Assembly (NCBI RefSeq): GCF_030676955.1
Contig: NZ_JAUUUU010000002.1
Span: 124,001-188,000 of the forward strand
DNA: 64,000 bases
Direction: 5' to 3'
Origin: Porticoccus litoralis
GTDB taxonomy: Bacteria > Pseudomonadota > Gammaproteobacteria > Pseudomonadales > Porticoccaceae
Of this stretch, positions 58,084 to 64,000 are shown piece by piece (position 1 is the first letter of the stretch; every line of letters starts with the position of its first letter). The position numbers were made by a program, and so were the translations under genes. The notes beneath the pieces are model-generated. The model had not been told where the DNA came from, made no database searches, and worked only from the letters and a program-made list of their open reading frames with translations.

Positions 58084-60237
58084 ATGTTTGGGGATCGCGA
58101 GATGAAAGGCTATCTGAAAAAGAGTGTGTTGATGCTGGTTGGGCTTTCGCTCAGTCTTGGGGTTTCATCACAGGTATTGGCTCAGGTGTCATTGGAAGAT
58201 ATCAGTTTTGTGGCTCTGCCTGGAGACAGGTTTGAAGTCAAGATGTCATTCTCTGATTCTCCTCCAGCTCCAGAGGGATACACGATAGATAGTCCGGCTA
58301 GAATTGTCCTTGATCTGCCGGGTGTAACTAGTGATCTGGAGAGAAAGCATTCTCTCTCATTTGAAAATGCTCGCAGTGCTGTCTTGCTGGGAACATCAGA
58401 CAGAACACGCCTTATTCTCAATATGCAACAAATGGCACCTTACGAAACCAGTGTCACAGGCAATGTTATGACGATGGTTGTGGGTGCGAGTGAAGGTGTT
58501 GCACGTACTGAAAAGAAAACAGTTGCGCAGGCTGTAACAACTTCTCGTAGTAAGCCAGCTGCTCAGGACTTTAGTCTCAAATCTGTAGACTTCCGTCGCG
58601 GTGAAAAGGGTGAAGGTCTGGTGATTGTTGGCCTCTCTGACCCATCAGTTAGTGTTGATATCACACAAACGGCTGGTGATATAAAATTGAGCTTCTTCCG
58701 CACATCGCTTCCGGAAGAGCTGGATCGCCGTCTGGATGTCATGGATTTTGCAACCCCAGTCAAAGAAATCGATACTACCTCTGACGGCTCGACGACAACA
58801 GTGGTGGTCGATGCCTTGGGTGAATATGACTATATGGCCTATCAGGCAGATGACCAATATATTGTCAGTGTCAAACCGCTCACGGCTGAAGAGGTTGAGC
58901 AGAAAAAATCCCGTTTTGCTTATGTCGGTGACAAGCTTTCGCTTAATTTTCAAGATATTGAAGTTCGCTCAGTCCTGCAGTTGATTGCGGACTTTACCGA
59001 TTTGAACCTGGTGGCCAGTGATACAGTCAGGGGTAGCATTACGCTACGTCTTGAAAATGTGCCTTGGGATCAGGCGTTAGATATTGTTTTGAAAGCCAAA
59101 GGGCTGGATAAACGTCAGGACGGAAATGTGTTGATGGTGGCTCCTGCTGCAGAGATTGCAGAGAGGGAACGCTTGCAGGTTGAGGCAAATAAACAGCTGG
59201 AAGAGCTGGCGCCGTTGCGTACGGAGTTTATTAAGATCAAGTACGCCGATGCGCGTGAGCTGTATGAATTGTTTGATGTTCGCCGCAATGGTGGTGGCGG
59301 CGGCGGTGGCGGTCGCAATGCCACAGATAGTATGTTGTCTAATCGTGGCTCAGCTATTGTTGATGACAGGACCAACACCATTATCCTGACGGATACGGAA
59401 GACAAGATCAGGGATTTCATGGCGTTGATCGAAGAGATCGATATTCCCATCAGGCAGGTGCTGATCGAAGCGCGTATTGTGATTGCCAACACGGATTTCA
59501 GAAAAGAAATTGGCGCACGTCTTGGCATTCAGGGTGCCAGAACACCGGATAGCTCAGACTTTGGTTTTGGCGGCTCAATTGAAAACTTTGAAAGCCCCTA
59601 CAACCCCATTCAGGTATTCAATCAGGGTGGCGGCACAATTCTTGTTAATGATGCAGGCCTAGGTGTGGATTTGGGTGTCAACAACCCAACAGGTAGCTTT
59701 GCTATCGAGCTGCTTACGCAGAATACTTTCCTCGACCTGGAATTAAGCGCCTTAGAAAATGAAGGAACAGGCGAAATTGTTTCTCAACCGAAGGTGCTGA
59801 CGGGTGATAAGCAAAAGGCATCTATCAAAACGGGTACAGAGATCCCCTACCAGAATGCGACGTCAAGTGGTGCAACATCTGTTCAGTTTAAAGAAGCTGT
59901 GCTCAAGCTTGAAGTAACGCCACAAATAACCCCAGACGGTCGCATAGTGATGGATATCAATGTCAATCAGGACTCCATTGGAGATATCTTGCCTACAGGA
60001 GAGCCCGTGATTGATGTGACGCAGGTTGAAACCAAGGCCATTGTTGGTGATGGGCAGACACTTGTGCTCGGTGGGCTGTTCCAGATGTCAACTGTCGATA
60101 CGGTTGAGAAAGTGCCTTTCTTTGGTGATATTCCCTATCTGGGTAGGCTTTTCCGTAAGGACCTGGATGATATGGAAAAGCGTGAAATCCTTGTCTTTAT
60201 TACGCCTAAAATTCTCAGCGAAGCCCTTCTTGATTAA
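58084..60237 (+). CDS. pilQ: Type IV pilus secretin PilQ
   Basis: A 717-residue outer-membrane secretin through which the pilus passes. A signal peptide ends around LAQVSLED (Met7 at 58102 is an alternative start). Two AMIN domains, for peptidoglycan binding, fill about residues 30-270. The N0 domain begins at KLSLNFQDIEVRSVLQLIAD, N1 follows with TEFIKIKYADARELYELF, and a glycine-rich loop of eight Gly (about residue 405) precedes the C-terminal secretin domain with VSQPKVLTGDKQKASIKTGTEIPY and VPFFGDIPYLGRLFR. The TAA shares a base with the aroK ATG. Confidence 0.96.
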   Translation: MFGDREMKGYLKKSVLMLVGLSLSLGVSSQVLAQVSLEDISFVALPGDRFEVKMSFSDSPPAPEGYTIDSPARIVLDLPGVTSDLERKHSLSFENARSAVLLGTSDRTRLILNMQQMAPYETSVTGNVMTMVVGASEGVARTEKKTVAQAVTTSRSKPAAQDFSLKSVDFRRGEKGEGLVIVGLSDPSVSVDITQTAGDIKLSFFRTSLPEELDRRLDVMDFATPVKEIDTTSDGSTTTVVVDALGEYDYMAYQADDQYIVSVKPLTAEEVEQKKSRFAYVGDKLSLNFQDIEVRSVLQLIADFTDLNLVASDTVRGSITLRLENVPWDQALDIVLKAKGLDKRQDGNVLMVAPAAEIAERERLQVEANKQLEELAPLRTEFIKIKYADARELYELFDVRRNGGGGGGGGRNATDSMLSNRGSAIVDDRTNTIILTDTEDKIRDFMALIEEIDIPIRQVLIEARIVIANTDFRKEIGARLGIQGARTPDSSDFGFGGSIENFESPYNPIQVFNQGGGTILVNDAGLGVDLGVNNPTGSFAIELLTQNTFLDLELSALENEGTGEIVSQPKVLTGDKQKASIKTGTEIPYQNATSSGATSVQFKEAVLKLEVTPQITPDGRIVMDINVNQDSIGDILPTGEPVIDVTQVETKAIVGDGQTLVLGGLFQMSTVDTVEKVPFFGDIPYLGRLFRKDLDDMEKREILVFITPKILSEALLD

Positions 60238-60761
60238 TGTCAAAACCTAACAATGTCTTTCTTGTCGGCCCCATGGGGGCCGGCAAGACCACAATTGGCC
60301 GTATCGCCGCAAAAAATCTTTCTCTCAAATTTGTTGATCTGGACGCTGAAATAGAAAAGCGTTGTGGGGCAGATATTCCCTGGATATTCGATGTTGAGGG
60401 AGAGGCAGGCTTTCGCAAGCGGGAAAGCTTGTTGCTGGCAGAGTTGGCGGCCGATGAGGGCATTCTGTTGGCCACCGGTGGCGGTGCCGTCATCGACCCC
60501 CAAAATAGGGAAGTGCTCAAGTCCCGGGGATGTGTCGTCTACCTATGTGCATCTGCGAAGCAATTGCTTGAACGGACGGCGCATGACCGTTCGCGGCCAC
60601 TCCTGCAGGTCGATGATCCGCTATCTGTATTGACACGGCTAATGAAAGAACGAGACCCGTTGTATCGGGAGGTGGCTGACCTCATCGTCGAAACAGAAAG
60701 AAAAAAACCTCAATTTGTTGCTGAGTGGGTAACAAGAGAGGTTCGCCAGCATCGATGTTGA
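60237..60761 (+). CDS. aroK: Shikimate kinase
   Basis: A 174-residue kinase phosphorylating shikimate in aromatic amino acid synthesis. P-loop GPMGAGKTTIGRIAA, Mg/shikimate Asp in KFVDLDAEIEKRCG, GGGAVIDPQNREVL, and the lid with TAHDRSRPLLQ are all present. Its ATG overlaps the pilQ stop by one base (TAATG), and aroB follows in the same direction, as in Pseudomonas and E. coli. Confidence 0.96.
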   Translation: MSKPNNVFLVGPMGAGKTTIGRIAAKNLSLKFVDLDAEIEKRCGADIPWIFDVEGEAGFRKRESLLLAELAADEGILLATGGGAVIDPQNREVLKSRGCVVYLCASAKQLLERTAHDRSRPLLQVDDPLSVLTRLMKERDPLYREVADLIVETERKKPQFVAEWVTREVRQHRC

Positions 60762-60796
60762 TGTGGTAAATTCGCACCCCTTCTGACGGGGAGTCG

Positions 60797-61897
60797 ATGA
60801 TAGTGACCAGTTTTGCCGCCGCTACCTCTTTAATGGTCGACCTGGGCGATCGCAGTTATCCAATTTTTATCGGTGAGAGCCTTCTGTCCAAACCAGAGCA
60901 CTTGTGCCCATTTATTTCTGGCTCTCAAGTCATGATCGTGTCAAATGAGACGATAGCACCTTTATACCTGAGCAAAGTCTGTCAAATTCTGGCGGGCTAC
61001 CAAGTTGATACAACTATTCTCCCTGACGGTGAAAAATTTAAAAACCTGGATACATTGAACCGGATTTTTGATGAGTTGCTTAGCAAGCAACATAACCGGA
61101 CCACAACGCTAATTGCGCTGGGTGGCGGAGTCGTTGGTGATATGACGGGGTTTGCGGCAGCCTGCTATCAGCGGGGTGTCAATTTTATCCAGATCCCTAC
61201 AACTTTACTGGCCCAGGTCGACTCTTCTGTAGGAGGTAAGACAGCTGTCAATCACCCGAAAGGGAAAAATATGATTGGAGCTTTCTACCAGCCGCAATGT
61301 GTGATTGCTGATACAGATACCCTTAACACGCTGCCCGATAGAGAATACCGCGCAGGGTTAGCTGAAGTTGTTAAATACGGCTTGATTCGGGATGCGGATT
61401 TTTTTGTCTGGCTGGAAAGTAATATGGAACGATTGCTGGCTCGTGATCCTGAAGCAATTGCATTCGCAGTTCACCGTTCCTGTGAAAACAAGGCAAAAGT
61501 AGTTCATGAAGATGAAAAAGAAGGTGGTGTTCGGGCTATTCTGAATTTTGGTCACACCTTCGGTCATGCCATTGAAACCGCTCAGGGATATGGAGAATGG
61601 CTGCATGGAGAAGCTATTGCAGCGGGAATGGTGATGGCGACCGAGCTCTCCAGGAGGATGGGCTGGGTAAGTGAAGAAGACAAGCTGCGTGTGGTGAACC
61701 TATTGGAGCAATGTCAGTTGCCAGTATGGGCTCCTAAGAGTATTGATCGCCAAACGTTCATGTCCCTAATGAGCGTCGATAAAAAGGTTCTTGATGGCAC
61801 TTTGCGACTGGTATTGTTGAAGTCTTTGGGGGAAGCCACGGTTACTTCAGATTTCGACGCGGACTACCTGAGAACCTTGCTGTCAGCAGAAGAATGA
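60797..61897 (+). CDS. aroB: 3-dehydroquinate synthase
   Basis: A 366-residue NAD-dependent enzyme making dehydroquinate from DAHP. Visible motifs are LPDGEKFKNLDTLNRIFDEL, GGGVVGDMTGFAAACYQRG (NAD), TTLLAQVDSSVGGKTAVNHPKGKN, the zinc ligands in AEVVKYGLIRD with the Glu, HTFGHAIETAQGYGEWLHGEA. A CGGGGAG site is close to the start. It is the end of the pilMNOPQ-aroKB transcription unit; gltB follows after 178 bases. Confidence 0.96.
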   Translation: MIVTSFAAATSLMVDLGDRSYPIFIGESLLSKPEHLCPFISGSQVMIVSNETIAPLYLSKVCQILAGYQVDTTILPDGEKFKNLDTLNRIFDELLSKQHNRTTTLIALGGGVVGDMTGFAAACYQRGVNFIQIPTTLLAQVDSSVGGKTAVNHPKGKNMIGAFYQPQCVIADTDTLNTLPDREYRAGLAEVVKYGLIRDADFFVWLESNMERLLARDPEAIAFAVHRSCENKAKVVHEDEKEGGVRAILNFGHTFGHAIETAQGYGEWLHGEAIAAGMVMATELSRRMGWVSEEDKLRVVNLLEQCQLPVWAPKSIDRQTFMSLMSVDKKVLDGTLRLVLLKSLGEATVTSDFDADYLRTLLSAEE

Positions 61898-62075
61898 ACC
61901 AGAATGAAGCTCTTGGCTTCATAGTTATCCCTTCGCCATAGGCTTTTATCTTTTAGATATTTGTGGCGCAGGCTTCTGCCATGTAAAATGTCCCTCCTTT
62001 TGTGCCCATATGAGTCACCTATTTTTGGGCCATATAACCAGCTGTTTTTACTTGCTTTCTGTCTAGAGTTTTATT
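61898..62075 (+). promoter_or_regulatory. Leader region of gltB
   Basis: This 178-base gap separates aroB from gltB. Close to the aroB stop, ATGAAGC (61904-61910) and GCTTCAT (61916-61922) form a hairpin with loop TCTTG but no T-run, so it is not a clear terminator. I found no convincing sigma-54 pair; a GG-N11-GC near 61963 has the wrong spacing. The gltB promoter must lie here but cannot be pinned down by eye. Confidence 0.3.
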
Positions 62076-64000
62076 ATGTCGACAGGCCTTTATCGGTTAG
62101 ATGAATTCAAAGATAACTGCGGTTTTGGTTTGATTGCCCATACTAAGGGGCAAGCAAGTCACCGTATCCTGGAAACGGCCATTGAGTCATTAACTTGTAT
62201 GACCCACCGCGGTGGTATTGCCGCCGATGGGAAGACAGGTGATGGCTGCGGCTTGTTGTTGCAAAAACCAGATAGCTTTATGCGTCAGGTTGCGCAAGAG
62301 CTGTTTGCTGTAGACCTGCCAGAGCTCTATGCGGTTGGCGCCGTCATGTTGAGCCAGGATGCTGCACTCCGTGAACAGTCTCAGCAAGTCGTTAATGAAA
62401 CGCTTCAAAAAGAAGGGCTTCAGGTTATTGGCTGGCGGGAAGTGCCTACCAATACAGATTGTCTTGGCGAAATTGCCTTGCGATCCCTGCCTGTCTTTGC
62501 GCAGGTGTTTGTGGCTGCAGGCGATCTAGAGGAACAGCCGTTTAACGCTCGTCTCTTTATTGCCAAACGCAAGGCAGAAAAAGTCCTAGCGGCAGATGAG
62601 TCGTTCTACATTGCAAGTTTGTCGGCCAATGTTATCAGCTACAAAGGGCTGATGATGCCGGTAGACCTGCCCAAGTTTTACCTTGATCTGGATGATCCTG
62701 CGCTGGAAACCGCAATTTGTGTTTTTCACCAGCGTTTCTCGACAAATACAATGCCTCGCTGGCCTTTGGCTCAGCCATTCCGGATGCTTGCTCACAATGG
62801 TGAAATCAACACCATTACCGGGAACCGTAACTGGTCGGTAGCGAGAACACCGAAATTTGAGACCCCGCTGTTGCCCGATTTGCTGGATGTTGCACCCTTG
62901 GTGAACAGAACGGGCTCAGACTCTTCCAGCCTGGATAACATGTTGGAAGTTCTCGTGGCTGGTGGTATGGATCTGCACAAGGCCGTTCGCTTGCTGGTGC
63001 CGCCTGCCTGGAACAACACACAGGATTACGGGCCCAACGAACGGGCATATTTTGAATACATATCCATGCATATGGAGCCTTGGGATGGGCCCGCAGGAAT
63101 GGTGATTACTGACGGTCGCTATGCCGTCTGTACCTTGGACCGAAACGGTCTGCGTCCATCTCGTTGGGTGCTGACAGATGATGACATCATCACTGTAGCT
63201 TCTGAAATCGGTGTCTACAAATATCAACCGGAAAACGTGGTTGCAAAAGGCCGACTTGGGCCCGGTGACATCCTCTCCATTGATACCCTGACTGGCAATA
63301 TGTTGACTGCTGAAGACATAGATCGCGAGCTGGCATCAGGAAATCCTTACCAGCAATGGTTGCGAGAAGGCACGGTCAAGGTCATGTCCACCATGGACCA
63401 AGACAGCATCGAGGTGGAGGGGGCGCTCAGTCGCGAGCAGGTGCGCCGTTACATGAAGCTGTTTCTTGCCAGCCAGGAAGAAAGAGACCAGGTGTTGAGA
63501 CCACTGGCCGAAGGCGGTCAGGAAGCTGTTGGCTCCATGGGTGACGACACACCCATGGCTGTGCTTTCTGCAAAGCAGCGCTCCCTTTACGATTACTTCC
63601 GCCAGCAATTTGCTCAGGTGACAAACCCACCTATTGATCCTCTGCGCGAATCACTGGTGATGTCATTGGCTACCCAGCTGGGTCGGGAAGAGTGCCTTTT
63701 TTCGGAAACGCCTGAACACGGTAGGCGTGTCAATTTGAACAGCCCCGTACTGTCACCTCGAAAGTATTATGCGCTGAAAAATATTGACCAGAGCGAGTAC
63801 CCGGTTAAAAAGTTTGGTGTCAATTACAACCCCCAAACATTTAGCCTCAAAGACGCTATTCAGAACCTGTGTCTGGAAGTGGAAAAAGCGGTCAAAGAGG
63901 GTGTCGTACTTTGTATCCTGTCTGACTCAGAGATTGCTGCAGATAAGTTGCCCATTCCAATGCTTATGGCTGTGGGGGCTGTGCACCATCATCTGATTGC
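62076..64000 (+). CDS. gltB: Glutamate synthase large subunit (partial, N-terminal 641 residues)
   Basis: The window ends inside this gene. It starts at ATG 62076, with 14 residues of propeptide before the predicted mature Cys15 (NCGFGLIAHTKG), the N-terminal nucleophile of the glutamine amidotransferase domain. Amidotransferase motifs HRGGIAADGKTGDGCGL, HQRFSTNTMPRWPLAQPFRMLAHNGEINTI-type (HNGEINTITGNRNW) and GSDSSSLDNMLEVL are present. The central domain begins around residue 430 with DPLRESLVMSL-type sequence. With GltD it makes two glutamates from glutamine and 2-oxoglutarate, the sink for ammonium brought in by AmtB and NirBD. Confidence 0.96.
   Translation, partial: MSTGLYRLDEFKDNCGFGLIAHTKGQASHRILETAIESLTCMTHRGGIAADGKTGDGCGLLLQKPDSFMRQVAQELFAVDLPELYAVGAVMLSQDAALREQSQQVVNETLQKEGLQVIGWREVPTNTDCLGEIALRSLPVFAQVFVAAGDLEEQPFNARLFIAKRKAEKVLAADESFYIASLSANVISYKGLMMPVDLPKFYLDLDDPALETAICVFHQRFSTNTMPRWPLAQPFRMLAHNGEINTITGNRNWSVARTPKFETPLLPDLLDVAPLVNRTGSDSSSLDNMLEVLVAGGMDLHKAVRLLVPPAWNNTQDYGPNERAYFEYISMHMEPWDGPAGMVITDGRYAVCTLDRNGLRPSRWVLTDDDIITVASEIGVYKYQPENVVAKGRLGPGDILSIDTLTGNMLTAEDIDRELASGNPYQQWLREGTVKVMSTMDQDSIEVEGALSREQVRRYMKLFLASQEERDQVLRPLAEGGQEAVGSMGDDTPMAVLSAKQRSLYDYFRQQFAQVTNPPIDPLRESLVMSLATQLGREECLFSETPEHGRRVNLNSPVLSPRKYYALKNIDQSEYPVKKFGVNYNPQTFSLKDAIQNLCLEVEKAVKEGVVLCILSDSEIAADKLPIPMLMAVGAVHHHLI

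Noticed and set aside
1..64000. tRNA or rRNA genes, CRISPR arrays, insertion sequences, prophage or integron elements
   Set aside because: None seen: no tandem direct repeats with spacers, no transposase other than the housekeeping recombinase XerC, and no cloverleaf-like sequence recognised by eye.

Overview
The window is a stretch of chromosome from a free-living gammaproteobacterium, with moderate GC and dense, mostly housekeeping gene content. Two blocks keep a Pseudomonas-like order: dksA-gluQ-cbrB-pcnB-folK-panB, and argH-algZ-algR-hemC-hemD-hemX-hemY. Other blocks (lptM-lysA-dapF-DUF484-xerC divergent from cyaY; mrcA divergent from pilMNOPQ-aroK-aroB-gltB) are shared widely among gammaproteobacteria. 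A marine Cellvibrionales-type relative of Pseudomonas is my best guess, but this is inference from synteny, not a database match. I saw no insertion sequence, prophage, CRISPR array, tRNA or rRNA.

Layout. 1-6.7 kb: end of mpl, ubiX, a YjdF-type membrane protein, an MBL hydrolase and an esterase, tag, an AT-rich stretch with an unrecognised small gene, a GST, a rubrerythrin-like protein and a UbiA-family prenyltransferase. 6.7-13.4 kb (minus strand): dksA, gluQ, cbrB, an intergenic small RNA locus, pcnB, folK, a deoxynucleoside kinase and panB. 13.5-21.5 kb: an aminotransferase, sfsA, rep, phaC, comM and ubiK. 21.6-24.8 kb: a nitrogen-control operon of a TorF-type porin, glnK, amtB and a second glnK. 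24.8-30.6 kb: DUF523, SIMPL, xerC, DUF484, dapF, lysA, lptM and cyaY. 30.6-33.7 kb: nirD and nirB with a gene remnant beside them. 34-37.3 kb: an Anbu proteasome-like locus with alpha-E and ATP-grasp partners. 37.5-39.3 kb: a frameshifted NHL-repeat membrane protein. 39.3-47 kb: argH, algZR and hemCDXY. 47-55.1 kb: pckA, hslO, DUF4124, hslR, yrfG, nudE, cysQ and mrcA. 55.2-64 kb: pilMNOPQ, aroK, aroB and the first part of gltB.

The most interesting signal is the 373-base gap between cbrB and pcnB. On the minus strand it contains, in order, repeated TGTTAC/GTAACA-type half-sites, a near-perfect sigma-54 promoter, A-rich AANAANAA motifs and a strong Rho-independent terminator. This is the position and architecture of the Pseudomonas catabolite-repression RNA CrcZ, but the predicted transcript is only about 145 nt and the sensor gene cbrA is missing from its usual place.

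Two further sigma-54 promoters, each with upstream NtrC-type sites, precede the torF-glnK-amtB-glnK cluster and nirBD. The two upstream regions share a 15-base element with one mismatch, so ammonium uptake, PII signalling and nitrite reduction appear to form one nitrogen regulon, feeding glutamate synthase (gltB) at the far end of the window.
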